Origin: Candidatus Binataceae bacterium
GTDB taxonomy: Bacteria; Desulfobacterota; Binatia; Binatales; Binataceae
DNA: 64,000 bases
Assembly (NCBI GenBank): GCA_035508495.1
Contig: DATJMX010000036.1
Coordinates: 35,931-99,930 of the forward strand
Direction of reading: 5' to 3'
The notes below the pieces were generated by a model. The model was not told the DNA's origin and ran no database searches. It worked only from the letters and a program-made list of their open reading frames with translations. This document shows, piece after piece, positions 8,549 through 17,812 of this stretch (positions are counted from its first letter, which is position 1; every line of letters begins with the position of its first letter). Made by a program: the position numbers and the translations under genes.

Positions 8549-9036
8549 GCACCATTGAATTGCCCACTCGGCAAGAGGTCGAGGATTTACTCTATCGCGA
8601 GGCCGCGCTTCTCGATGACTGGCGCCTCGAAGACTGGCTCGAACTTCTCACTGAGGATATAGTCTACGAGATCCCGCCAACCGACGTTCCCGAAGGCGAC
8701 TCGCGAAATACTCTGTTCATTGTCGCCGACGATGCGGTCCGTGTTCGCTCACGCGTTAAACAATTGCTAGGCAAGTCGGCGTGGGCCGAAAATCCGCATT
8801 CACGAACGCGTAGATTGATTTCCAATGTGCGCGTGCTCGGCGCCGAGGGCGACAATGTACTGGCTACTGCGAATTTCGCCGTTTACCGGATGCGCTATGA
8901 ATCGATCGATACGTATATAGGCCGTTATGAATATAAGCTCGCACGATTGAATAGCGAGCTGAAAATTCGCGAGCGGCGCGCAATCCTCGACATCGAAGCG
9001 CTGCGCCCGCACGGTAAAATCAGTTTCATTCTGTAA
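8545..9036 (+). CDS. Ring-hydroxylating oxygenase beta subunit
   Basis: 163-residue small subunit of the NTF2-like fold. Typical features are the N-terminal EVEDLLYREAALLDDWRLED helix, the WLELLTEDIVYEIP strand, and the C-terminal IRERRAILD segment. It has no metal or cofactor; it supports the alpha3beta3 quaternary structure. The ATG at 8545 overlaps the alpha stop (ATGA), which agrees with co-translation of both subunits at matched levels. The reading frame is open upstream within the alpha gene but the family similarity begins at this ATG. Confidence 0.92.
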   Translation: MSTIELPTRQEVEDLLYREAALLDDWRLEDWLELLTEDIVYEIPPTDVPEGDSRNTLFIVADDAVRVRSRVKQLLGKSAWAENPHSRTRRLISNVRVLGAEGDNVLATANFAVYRMRYESIDTYIGRYEYKLARLNSELKIRERRAILDIEALRPHGKISFIL

Positions 9037-9059
9037 AACTGGAATCGCGAGGAGGGCGC

Positions 9060-10049
9060 ATGGAAGCGATCGACATGCACAACCATTTCATCGCGCCCGA
9101 AATCATCGATTACCTGGGGCGCGAAGGAAAGCATTTCGCCACGCGAGTCGTGGAGCGCGACGGTCGCCGCTTCTTCCTCATTCAGGAGAGTGCGATGCGG
9201 CCGATCGACGGTGCGATCTCAACGCCGCATGCGCGCATCGCCGACATGGAGCGCGAAGGAATCACGGCGCAAGCGGTATCGTGTGTCCCCTTCCTGATGT
9301 ATCCCGACGTCTCCGCCGATCTCGGACTGGCGATCGCGCAAACAAACAACAACGCTTTGGCCGCGCTGGGAAAGTCAGATGCCAACCACTTCGTGCCGCT
9401 CGCTTCGGTGCCGTTGCAGGATCCTGAACGTGCGGCTCGCGAGCTGGAGCGCGCCGCGAAGCTGGGGCTCCGCGGAGTCGAGATCCCACCTAAGGTCGGC
9501 GAGAAACAGCTTGATGAGCACGAATTCGAGCCGTTCTGGGCGGCGGCCGAATCACTACGGATGGCGGTCTGTATTCATCCGTTCGAGGCCGCGCCTGCGG
9601 GAGCGCTCGCACGCTACTTCCTGGGTAACCTGGTTGGCAATCTCTATGATACGGGGCTCGCGGCAGCCCTTTTGATATATGGCGGCGTGCTCGAGCGCCA
9701 TCCTAATCTACAGATTGTTCTCTATCATGCGGGCGGCACACTGCCTGCGCTGGTCGGCCGGCTCGACATGGGTTATCGGCTCGTGCCTGAATGCCGCTCA
9801 GCGATACCGCGGCCGCCTTCTACCTACGCGGCCCAGTTTCATTTCGACATCATAGCTCACAACCGCGCGATGCTCAGTCATTTGATCCAGAACTACGGTG
9901 CAAGCCAGTTTGTGATCGGAAGTGACTATCCCCTCGCGGCGGGTCTGGCCCATCCGGCGGAGGAAGTCAAAGCGCTCGGGCTCAACTCGGATGACCAACA
10001 GAAGATAATGAGCGGGAACGCGCGCAGACTTCTGCGCCTCGAGAATTGA
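9060..10049 (+). CDS. Amidohydrolase-2 family decarboxylase (ACMSD-like)
   Basis: 329-residue TIM-barrel metalloenzyme. Metal ligands are visible: H7 and H9 in DMHNHF, H173 in CIHPFE, H223 in YHAGG, and D289 in GSDYP. This set matches the amidohydrolase-2 group that contains aminocarboxymuconate-semialdehyde decarboxylase, gamma-resorcylate decarboxylase and related non-oxidative decarboxylases. ATG 9060 has GGAGG six bases upstream. As the last gene of the plus-strand run it probably decarboxylates an aromatic acid or a ring-cleavage product made by the upstream enzymes. It ends one base before the stop of convergent nuoN. Confidence 0.88.
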   Translation: MEAIDMHNHFIAPEIIDYLGREGKHFATRVVERDGRRFFLIQESAMRPIDGAISTPHARIADMEREGITAQAVSCVPFLMYPDVSADLGLAIAQTNNNALAALGKSDANHFVPLASVPLQDPERAARELERAAKLGLRGVEIPPKVGEKQLDEHEFEPFWAAAESLRMAVCIHPFEAAPAGALARYFLGNLVGNLYDTGLAAALLIYGGVLERHPNLQIVLYHAGGTLPALVGRLDMGYRLVPECRSAIPRPPSTYAAQFHFDIIAHNRAMLSHLIQNYGASQFVIGSDYPLAAGLAHPAEEVKALGLNSDDQQKIMSGNARRLLRLEN

Positions 10050-10050
10050 A

Positions 10051-11550
10051 TCAGGTTGTGCCGGTAAAGAACGCGATCGAGCGGCCGGCGAAGGCGCTGA
10101 TCGGCGCCCAATACACTCCGAACAGGATCGTCGCCACCGCGAACACTCCCATCAGGCTGTAGTTCCAGATATCGAAGGACACTGTGCCTTCGTCGCCATT
10201 GGGCTGCTGCAGGAACATCGTCCAGACCGGTTTCAGATAGTATCCGAGGGACACCACCGAATTGAGCACCCCGATCAGGGCCAGCAGATAAAACTTGCTG
10301 CGTATTACTGCGGCGAAGATATAGAACTTGCCGATGAATCCTACGGTCAGAGGAATGCCGGTGAGTGAGAAGAGGAAGATCGTGAGCGCGATCGCCGGAA
10401 CGATTCCGCCGCGCCAGGCGAGTCCGCGATAGGCATCGATATCTTCGCGTCCAGTCGAGTTCGCAACGATCATCACGACCAGGAAAGCGCCGGCATCCAT
10501 TACATAGTACGCGAACAAGTACACGAGCATCGCATGGATGCCGTCGTTTGACAGCACGACGAAACCCATCAGCGCGTAACCCGCTTGCGCGATACTCGAA
10601 TACGCGAGCAGGCGCTTCATGTTGGTCTGCTGCAGAGCGGCCAGATTGCCAAGCGTCATCGTGATGATGCAGACGAAGAGCAGCAGTTGCGGCCAATCAA
10701 CCCCGGCGAGAGCCTGCCAGCTTCCGCCCGAAGCGAGATGCGAGATCGCGGGGAAGAAGAACCGTGTCAGGAGCGCGAAACCCGCAGCTTTGGAACCGAT
10801 TGCGAGGAATGTCGTGATCGGAATCGGCGCGCCAGTGTATACGTCGGGCGCCCACATGTGGAACGGCACCGACGCCACTTTGTATCCCAGACCGCTCAGG
10901 ATCAGCACCAGCGCAATGAATACTGCCAGCACCGGCAAATGCCCGGGGGCCGATAGCGCGCGGTTTATCTCACTGAAATCCATCGAGCCGGTCAGGCCGA
11001 AGATCCAGCTCATGCCATAGATCATCGTGCCCGACGCGACGCCGCCATAGATCAAGTATTTCAACGCGGCTTCGAGCGAGCGGCGATTGTGGCGCAGAAA
11101 TCCAGTCAGTACATATGAGGTCAGGCTGACGAACTCGAGCGACAAATACGCCATCAGCAAGTTTGCGGATTCCGCCATCAGGAACATCGCAAAGGTGCTC
11201 GATAGCAGAATCGCGTAATACTCACTTTGGTCGCAGTCACGAACTTCGCGCGACCCCATCGACATCCAGATGCCGACCACGGTCGCGAGGCCGATCAAGG
11301 CGCGGAAGAAGACCGCGAACGAGTCGAACACGAGCATCCGATGAAACAGCCATGCGCCCGGCATCGCCGGCTCGAATGCGATCGCAAGGAGAGCAAGAAC
11401 CGACGTAACCAGCGCGATGGATCCAAGCCAGCGCTTGCTGATTGACGTTCCGGCGACGGCAAGATCGAGCAGAATGATCGCCAGAATACCGGCGACGAGA
11501 ATTATCTCGGGGACGAAGTGCTGCAAGCTCGCGAAGTTTCCGAGATCCAT
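10051..11550 (-). CDS. nuoN: NADH-quinone oxidoreductase-type subunit N
   Basis: 499-residue polytopic membrane protein, one of three antiporter-like proton-pumping subunits of complex I. The glutamate in SLEFVSLTSYVL and the downstream lysine-bearing helices are those expected for the proton channel; the segment AYSSIAQAGYALMG is typical of NuoN. Last gene of the nuo operon. ATG 11550 follows AGGTAGG at good spacing, nine bases after nuoM. There is no sign of truncation. Confidence 0.95.
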   Translation of the reverse strand: MDLGNFASLQHFVPEIILVAGILAIILLDLAVAGTSISKRWLGSIALVTSVLALLAIAFEPAMPGAWLFHRMLVFDSFAVFFRALIGLATVVGIWMSMGSREVRDCDQSEYYAILLSSTFAMFLMAESANLLMAYLSLEFVSLTSYVLTGFLRHNRRSLEAALKYLIYGGVASGTMIYGMSWIFGLTGSMDFSEINRALSAPGHLPVLAVFIALVLILSGLGYKVASVPFHMWAPDVYTGAPIPITTFLAIGSKAAGFALLTRFFFPAISHLASGGSWQALAGVDWPQLLLFVCIITMTLGNLAALQQTNMKRLLAYSSIAQAGYALMGFVVLSNDGIHAMLVYLFAYYVMDAGAFLVVMIVANSTGREDIDAYRGLAWRGGIVPAIALTIFLFSLTGIPLTVGFIGKFYIFAAVIRSKFYLLALIGVLNSVVSLGYYLKPVWTMFLQQPNGDEGTVSFDIWNYSLMGVFAVATILFGVYWAPISAFAGRSIAFFTGTT

Positions 11551-11559
11551 CTCGCCTAC

Positions 11560-13059
11560 CTAGTGGAGCATCGCGATCGCTGTCGCGGGCGCGGCGAGCA
11601 CGACCTGGTTCAGATGCACCAGTGAGGTATTCATCAGATTCAGAATCGCGTGCGGATAGACGCCCAGCACGAGCACGATGATCGCAAGAGGCACAAGAGT
11701 GAAGGCCTCACGGAAAGTGAGGTCCGGGAATCCCTTATATTTCTCGTTGAGCGGCCCGAGATAGATTCGCTGGTACGTCCAGAGCAGGTATCCCGCAGTG
11801 AGCACCGCAGTCGCCGCACCGAACGCAGTGAGTATCGGATGCGTCTGCCATGCGCCGATCAGTACCAACACCTCCGAGATGAAGGCCGACATTCCCGGCA
11901 GTCCCATACCGGCGAAGAATGCGAACCCGGTCATGCCGGCGTAAATCGGCATCTGCTGCGCGAGGCCGCCGAAGCCGGCAATCTCGCGATGATGTGCGCG
12001 ATCGTAGATCACGCCGACCAGGATGAAGAGCATCGCCGTGACGGTGCCATGATTGAACATCTGCAAGACGGCGCCGTTGATACCTGCGGCGGTGAACGAC
12101 GCCGCGCCGAGCATCACGTATCCCATGTGACTAATCGAGGAATATGCAATCAGTTTCTTGAAGTCGGTTTGCGCCATCGCGCACATCGCGCCATATACGA
12201 TATTGACTGCGCCGAGCACGCCGAGGAACAGCCACGCCATCTGATGCGTCGCCGCGGGCAGGATCGCGAAGTTGACGCGCAGGATTCCGTAGGTGCCCAT
12301 CTTGAGCAGCACGCCCGCGAGGATCACCGAGATCGCCGTCGGCGCCTCGACGTGCGCATCGGGCAACCAGGTATGGAACGGGAACGCCGGAATCTTAATC
12401 GCGAAGCCGATGAACAATGCGAGCCAGGCGACGCGCTGGAAATTGAGCGAGTAGGTGCTCGCATTCGCCGCAAGTTGCGTCATGTCGAAGGTAGGTATCG
12501 GGCTGTAGAAGTAAAGCCCCAGCATCGCCAGCAGAATCAGTACCGAACCGAGTAGCGTATAAAGAAAGAACTTGATCGCGGCGTATTCGCGTCGCGGACC
12601 GCCCCAGATGCCGATGAGAAAGTACATCGGGAGCAGCATCACTTCCCAGAAAATATAGAACAGAAAGAAATCGAGCGAAACGAACACGCCCATCATGCCG
12701 GCGTCGAGCATCAGCAGCAGTGCATAGTATCCTTTTTCCGCGCGGCTGACACTAAAGCTCGCGAACACCGAGAAGAAGCAGATAATCGCAGTGAGCAGCA
12801 CCATCGAGATGCTGAGACCGTCGACGCCCATGAAATAGTTGATGTGATAGGCCGCCATCCATGGCGCTTTCTCGGTGAATTGCATCGCCGTGGTAGTGGT
12901 GTCGAAGTTCTGATAGAGCCACCACGCGATGAAGAGCTGCGGCACCGTAGTTGCCACTGCTATCCACTTGAAGGACGGCGTCAGATTGTTGGGAAGCGCG
13001 AGTATGATCGCCGCCCCAATCAGCGGAATGAAGGTTATCAGCGTCAGCGCGTGACTCAT
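11560..13059 (-). CDS. nuoM: NADH-quinone oxidoreductase-type subunit M
   Basis: 499-residue antiporter-like membrane subunit of complex I. It contains the conserved channel glutamate in FYIFWEVMLLPMYFLIG, the KIPAFPFHTWLPDAHVEAPT signature, and the AYSSISHMGYVMLG helix. Starts at ATG 13059, 30 bases after the nuoL stop, with a weak AAGAG ribosome site. It works with NuoL and NuoN to couple quinone reduction to proton export. Confidence 0.96.
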   Translation of the reverse strand: MSHALTLITFIPLIGAAIILALPNNLTPSFKWIAVATTVPQLFIAWWLYQNFDTTTTAMQFTEKAPWMAAYHINYFMGVDGLSISMVLLTAIICFFSVFASFSVSRAEKGYYALLLMLDAGMMGVFVSLDFFLFYIFWEVMLLPMYFLIGIWGGPRREYAAIKFFLYTLLGSVLILLAMLGLYFYSPIPTFDMTQLAANASTYSLNFQRVAWLALFIGFAIKIPAFPFHTWLPDAHVEAPTAISVILAGVLLKMGTYGILRVNFAILPAATHQMAWLFLGVLGAVNIVYGAMCAMAQTDFKKLIAYSSISHMGYVMLGAASFTAAGINGAVLQMFNHGTVTAMLFILVGVIYDRAHHREIAGFGGLAQQMPIYAGMTGFAFFAGMGLPGMSAFISEVLVLIGAWQTHPILTAFGAATAVLTAGYLLWTYQRIYLGPLNEKYKGFPDLTFREAFTLVPLAIIVLVLGVYPHAILNLMNTSLVHLNQVVLAAPATAIAMLH

Positions 13060-13089
13060 CGTCGCTCTTCCCGTCTCTCCTGGTCTGCC

Positions 13090-15162
13090 TCAGCCCGCAC
13101 GCGCGACCGCGCGCACTAGCAGGATCAGCATCACCGCCGCAAGAATTCCATAAAGGTATCCGTTGATTGATCCGGTCTGCAGCCGCCGCAGCCGGTTGCC
13201 TACGTCGAGCGTGATGATCGACGCGGCGTTCACGAGACCATCGACGACGTAATGGTCGAACAATCCCGAAAGCCACGACAGGAACAGAATCACTACCGCG
13301 GCGAAATTGACTACTCCGTCTATAATATGAAGGTCGAACCAAGCCAGCGCTCGCGTCGCCATCAAGTATGGCTGGACGAACGCACGGTCGTAAATTTCAT
13401 CTACATAGTACTTGTTGAGTACCAAGTCGTACAGCGCGCCGCCGCCGATACTGCTGAAGCGCTCGGGATCCATGGTCTGCTGCCGATACATCATGTCGGC
13501 GAAATACCATCCCGCAACGACCAGACTGAACGTAATGAGTGCAAAGATCGCTTCCGTCGAATGGCTTCGGATATGCGATTCCACTACGTGCCGCGTTACT
13601 TCAGACGAGAAGACCGGATCGAGAAATTCCTCGAACGGTTTCCACGAGACGATAAACTCCGGAATGTTTCCGAGACCACCGACTACCGAGAGCGCGCCAA
13701 GCACGATCAGCACATATGACATCGACGCTGGCGATTCGTGCAGATGATGCTCCTGCTCGTGCGTGCCGCGGAACTCGCCGAAAAACGTCATGTACACCTG
13801 GCGGAACATGTAGAAGACCGTCAGCGCCGCGCCCGCCAGCAGCAGCAGCCAGACGAAGACGTGCCCGTGCGCATATGCTTGCCAAATGATCTCGTCTTTC
13901 GACATGAATCCGGCGAAGGGCGGCACGCCGGCGATCGCGAGTGTCGCGGCGAGGAAGGTGATGAACGTGATCGGCATCTTGTGCCGCAACCCGCCCATCT
14001 TGCGCATGTCCTGCTCTCCCCCCATCGCATGGATGACCGAGCCCGAGCCGAGGAAAAGGCAGGCCTTGAAAAACGCATGCGTCATGAGATGGAACACGCC
14101 CGCCGCATACGCGCCGACGCCGACCGCAGCGAACATGTATCCGAGCTGACTCACGGTCGAGTACGCGAGAACTTTCTTGATGTCGTTTTGCGCGAGTCCG
14201 ATCGTCGCGGCGAACAGTGCAGTGAGGCCGCCGATCACCGCGATCACAGTCATCGTCGCCGGCGCCATTGAGAACAGGAAATTGAGGCGCGCGACCATGT
14301 AGATACCGGCCGTGACCATCGTCGCCGCATGGATGAGAGCGCTGACAGGCGTAGGACCCGCCATCGCATCAGGCAGCCACACATACAAAGGTATTTGCGC
14401 CGATTTGCCGGTCGCACCGATGAACATTAGCAACGTCGAGAAACCGACGACGCTCCAGCCGAAATAGGGCATGTGCACGCCGGCGAGCATCGGCGCGTAC
14501 TTCGCGATCTCGCGCGTCACGAGGGTCGGATGTCCGATCGCGCCGAGGCCCTGGAACAGCGCGTAGAGCGCCATCACGAAAGCGAGGTCGCCGACGCGGT
14601 TGACGATGAACGCCTTGTTGCCGGCGGTAGTATTGGCGAGCGTCGTGTACCAGAAACCGATGAGCGCGAATGAGCAGAGACCCACACCTTCCCATCCGAC
14701 GAACATCAGCCATAGGTTGTCGCCGAGGACGAGCGTGAGCATCGCGAACGTGAACAGGTTCAGCCAGCCGAAGAATCGCCAGTACGAATCCTCGTCGTGC
14801 ATATAGCCAGTCGAATAAATGTGGATGAGGCCGCCGACGCCGGTGATAATCAGCGTCATGATCATCGAGAGCGGATCGAGCCAGAACGCGATATCGAGAT
14901 CGAGCCCGCCGATATGCATCCACGGCCACAGGTAGTCGATCATGAAGCGATCATCGGGCACCAGATGCAACATGCGCACGAGCGCGCTGACGGCGATCGC
15001 GAAGGCGGCGATTACGGCGCCGCAGCCAACGATGTTGATCGCGACCTTGCCGACGTTCTTCTGCAGCCACGGCCCGAGCAGAAAGTTAATCGTCGCGCCG
15101 ACCAGAGGCAGCAGGATGATCAGACGGATGAAACTGACTGGAATCGGATGGTCCATCGGCAC
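13090..15162 (-). CDS. nuoL: NADH-quinone oxidoreductase-type subunit L
   Basis: 690-residue largest antiporter-like subunit, with the WEGVGLCSFALIGFWY glutamate helix, the VWLPDAMAGPTPVSALIHAA signature, and a C-terminal extension that in known complexes forms the lateral helix along the membrane arm. The length is somewhat above the usual 600-650. The GTG at 15162 overlaps the last base of the nuoK stop (TAGTG); ATG 15156 two codons later is an equally good start. Confidence 0.96.
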   Translation of the reverse strand: MPMDHPIPVSFIRLIILLPLVGATINFLLGPWLQKNVGKVAINIVGCGAVIAAFAIAVSALVRMLHLVPDDRFMIDYLWPWMHIGGLDLDIAFWLDPLSMIMTLIITGVGGLIHIYSTGYMHDEDSYWRFFGWLNLFTFAMLTLVLGDNLWLMFVGWEGVGLCSFALIGFWYTTLANTTAGNKAFIVNRVGDLAFVMALYALFQGLGAIGHPTLVTREIAKYAPMLAGVHMPYFGWSVVGFSTLLMFIGATGKSAQIPLYVWLPDAMAGPTPVSALIHAATMVTAGIYMVARLNFLFSMAPATMTVIAVIGGLTALFAATIGLAQNDIKKVLAYSTVSQLGYMFAAVGVGAYAAGVFHLMTHAFFKACLFLGSGSVIHAMGGEQDMRKMGGLRHKMPITFITFLAATLAIAGVPPFAGFMSKDEIIWQAYAHGHVFVWLLLLAGAALTVFYMFRQVYMTFFGEFRGTHEQEHHLHESPASMSYVLIVLGALSVVGGLGNIPEFIVSWKPFEEFLDPVFSSEVTRHVVESHIRSHSTEAIFALITFSLVVAGWYFADMMYRQQTMDPERFSSIGGGALYDLVLNKYYVDEIYDRAFVQPYLMATRALAWFDLHIIDGVVNFAAVVILFLSWLSGLFDHYVVDGLVNAASIITLDVGNRLRRLQTGSINGYLYGILAAVMLILLVRAVARAG

Positions 15163-15476
15163 TAACCGCTCATCGTCTCCGTTGCACTGACGTCGATGGT
15201 CCTGAAGTTCTGGTAAATCGCGAGCACGACAGCGAGACCGACCACGGCCTCAGCCGCGGCGAGCATGATCACGAAAATCGCGAAGATCTGGCCGTCGTAT
15301 TTGGCGCCGCCGTAAAAGTTGAATGCGAGGTAGTTGATATTCGCCGAATTGAGTATCAGCTCGACGCCCATGAGGATGCCGATAGCATTGCGGCGCGAGA
15401 GCACGCAGTACATGCCGAGGCCGAAGACGATCAGGCTCAGCACCAGAAAATGATAAAGGGTAATTCCCCCGCCCAT
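15162..15476 (-). CDS. nuoK: NADH-quinone oxidoreductase-type subunit K
   Basis: 104-residue protein with three transmembrane helices. The membrane-embedded glutamate in GVELILNSANINYLAF, required for proton movement in known complexes, is present, as is AAAEAVVGLAVVLAIY. ATG 15476 sits four bases after the nuoJ stop. The stop overlaps the possible GTG start of nuoL. Confidence 0.95.
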   Translation of the reverse strand: MGGGITLYHFLVLSLIVFGLGMYCVLSRRNAIGILMGVELILNSANINYLAFNFYGGAKYDGQIFAIFVIMLAAAEAVVGLAVVLAIYQNFRTIDVSATETMSG

Positions 15477-15480
15477 CCCG

Positions 15481-15975
15481 CTATTCCTTTGCCTCGTGCC
15501 GCGAAATTACAATCGCACCGATCAACGCCGCGAGCAGCACGAGCGACGCGACTTCGAAGGGCAGTACATATTCGCCCAGGAACGCATTGCCGATCCCATA
15601 CGTAGTCGGTGCGACCTGCGGCGCCGCCTGATGCCAGGGCGTGCGGACCACCGCGTAAATCATGACGCCCACTGCGAAGACTGAAACAACCAGCGCCGGC
15701 ACTACGCCGACTTCACGATTCGATACGGTGACGTCGGCGATACCCTGGGTGAGCATCACCGCGAAAATCGTCACGACCAGGATTCCGCCGACATACACGA
15801 GGAGCTGCACCATCGCGACAAAATCAGCGGCGAGCATGACGTAGATTCCTACCACGCCCATGAAGGCGCCGAGCAGCGCGAAAGTGGAATATACAATGTT
15901 GCGCGAGAACGCGGTGAAGGCGGCCGATCCGACGGTCAGCGCCGCGATCGCGTAGAAGATAACCTGCTGAAGCAT
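15481..15975 (-). CDS. nuoJ: NADH-quinone oxidoreductase-type subunit J
   Basis: 164-residue membrane subunit (ND6 homologue) with five predicted helices. The third-helix region YVGGILVVTIFAVML carries the pi-bulge sequence seen in NuoJ proteins. ATG 15975. It lies between nuoI and nuoK in the standard order. No anomalies were seen. Confidence 0.94.
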   Translation of the reverse strand: MLQQVIFYAIAALTVGSAAFTAFSRNIVYSTFALLGAFMGVVGIYVMLAADFVAMVQLLVYVGGILVVTIFAVMLTQGIADVTVSNREVGVVPALVVSVFAVGVMIYAVVRTPWHQAAPQVAPTTYGIGNAFLGEYVLPFEVASLVLLAALIGAIVISRHEAKE

Positions 15976-15998
15976 TCCGTTCCCCCGCGCGCCGGTCC

Positions 15999-16610
15999 CT
16001 ACTCCTGCGCGTCCGCCTCCTCTTCCCCATCGGCAGGTGGCGCCCCGTTGACAACTGCGCCGCCGGCCCAGGCCTGGCCCGGGGTCGCGAACTCATTTAT
16101 ATAGCGCATGCCGCGATTTAGTATCGGCGCGATACGTTCGTCGGTCTCGGGACCCTTCTTCGGCTTGTACGCATCGATCGGATCCGTCACAAAGCGCCGA
16201 ATCATGCTCTCCGTCGAGAAGTCCGCCCCTTCGAACTCGCTCGTATGATGAATCGCGCCGGTCGGGCACGGCTCGCTACAGAGGCCGCAATACATGCACT
16301 TGATAATGTCGATATCGAACTGAGAAATCGTGAGAACCTTAGTCTTCTGATCCTTCTCACAGGCGATAACGATGCAATCGATCGGGCAGGCGCGCTCGCA
16401 GGCGAGGCAACCGGTGCAGATCTCGAGATCGACGTTGAGAATTCCGCGATAGCGATAGGGCAGCGTGTCCTGCACGCGCACCGCGATACGATCGGGGTAC
16501 TGAACCGTGTACGGCTTGCGCATGAAATGCGACGCCGTTACCGCCATACCCTCGAAAATCGTGCTGACGGTTTCCTTTATATTCTGAAAATATTCGCCGA
16601 TCGCGCCCAT
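15999..16610 (-). CDS. nuoI: Complex I 8-Fe ferredoxin subunit I
   Basis: 203-residue peripheral-arm subunit holding clusters N6a and N6b. The two 4Fe-4S motifs are C65, C68, C71, C75 (CTGCLACERACP) and C105, C108, C111, C115 (CMYCGLCSEPCP). The C-terminus has an extra Ala/Gly/acidic tail after about residue 175. ATG 16610 (MGAIGEYF) starts the family similarity; the longer upstream frame overlaps nuoH and is not part of the protein. Here it is the only non-quinone-site iron-sulfur subunit, because NuoEFG are absent, so it may be the entry point for electrons. Confidence 0.96.
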   Translation of the reverse strand: MGAIGEYFQNIKETVSTIFEGMAVTASHFMRKPYTVQYPDRIAVRVQDTLPYRYRGILNVDLEICTGCLACERACPIDCIVIACEKDQKTKVLTISQFDIDIIKCMYCGLCSEPCPTGAIHHTSEFEGADFSTESMIRRFVTDPIDAYKPKKGPETDERIAPILNRGMRYINEFATPGQAWAGGAVVNGAPPADGEEEADAQE

Positions 16611-16617
16611 CGAACCT

Positions 16618-17805
16618 CTATATTGTCGGACGGAAATAAAGTTCCATCCGCGAACGCCTGACGTAGTAAATGACCCGCTGGACGAAGATGAACGCGACCA
16701 CCAGCCCCACTGCGAACATGATATAGCCTGCAACCGAGTTGCCATCGGGCCAGATCGCGACCCAGACCGCCGTGCCAAGCATGTTCACGAACGAGATCGG
16801 CACGAAATACTTCCAGCACAGCGACATCAGCTGATCGATACGCACGCGCGGCAGGGTGCCGCGAATCCACATCGAAAGGAAAACCAGGAACAGCACCTTC
16901 ACGTTGAACGTGATCAACTGCAGCACGTTCATCACGACCGCGTTGTTGGTCACGCGTGGAAATTGCCATCCGCCGAGGAACAGCGTCGTGATAATCGCGC
17001 CGATGATGAACAGGTTGCCCCACTCCGCCATGAAAAAGAACAGGTAGCGCATCCCGCTGTACTCAGTCGCAAATCCGGCGACGAGTTCCGATTCCGCCTC
17101 GGGCAGATCGAAGGGAGTGCGGTTGCCCTCGGCGAGTGCCGATACATAGAGGATGTTGGCGGCGACGAAGGTGAACGGATTCGCGAACAGGAACCAATGC
17201 TGCGGCGCCCAGCCCTGCGCCTTGATGATCGACTGCATCGAAAGCGTTCCGGTCATCAACACGACCGGAAAAATCGAAAGGCCGGCGGGAATTTCATAAC
17301 TGACTATTTGCGCCGCGGAACGGATCCCACCGATCAGCGACCACTTGTCGTTCGACGCCCACCCGGCCATCAGCACCCCGACGACGGTGATCGCCGTGAC
17401 CGAGGTCATATAAAGGATGCCGACATTCATATCGGCCAGGATGAGCGCAGACGAAAACGGCATCACTGCCCAAGGCAGCACGAAGGCGAGTACGACTAGA
17501 TACGGCGCCATCTTAAATAGATGAGGGTCGGAGTCGGCCGGAATAACGTCTTCCTTGCAGACGTGCTTTACGCCGTCGGCGAGCCACTGCAGAAAGCCAT
17601 TGGGCCCGACGCGATTCGGGCCGACGCGCGACTGGATTCGCGCCCATACGCGGCGCTCGACCCAACTGACTATTCCCGCAAACGGAAACGCAACGCCGAG
17701 GAACACGACCGCGCTCAGCACGATGATCACGATCGCGCCGACGATCGTCGCAGGCATGCCGCCGAAGCTCTTCGACGAAACCAGACTATTAATCAGTTCC
17801 TGCAT
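16618..17805 (-). CDS. nuoH: NADH-quinone oxidoreductase-type subunit H
   Basis: 395-residue membrane subunit (ND1 homologue) forming the quinone chamber. Family signatures are WVERRVWARIQSRVGPNRVG, KEDVIPADSDP and the LPEAESELVAGF loop. The length is slightly above the usual 320-350 because of a C-terminal extension. ATG 17805 is only seven bases after the nuoD stop at 17813; in NADH-oxidising operons nuoEFG would stand in this gap. Confidence 0.96.
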   Translation of the reverse strand: MQELINSLVSSKSFGGMPATIVGAIVIIVLSAVVFLGVAFPFAGIVSWVERRVWARIQSRVGPNRVGPNGFLQWLADGVKHVCKEDVIPADSDPHLFKMAPYLVVLAFVLPWAVMPFSSALILADMNVGILYMTSVTAITVVGVLMAGWASNDKWSLIGGIRSAAQIVSYEIPAGLSIFPVVLMTGTLSMQSIIKAQGWAPQHWFLFANPFTFVAANILYVSALAEGNRTPFDLPEAESELVAGFATEYSGMRYLFFFMAEWGNLFIIGAIITTLFLGGWQFPRVTNNAVVMNVLQLITFNVKVLFLVFLSMWIRGTLPRVRIDQLMSLCWKYFVPISFVNMLGTAVWVAIWPDGNSVAGYIMFAVGLVVAFIFVQRVIYYVRRSRMELYFRPTI

Positions 17806-17812
17806 TCAACCC

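Noticed and set aside
11650..12555. Long plus-strand frame opposite nuoM
   Set aside because: Its composition (Arg/His/Glu-rich) is the usual shadow of a GC-rich membrane protein gene; no family similarity.
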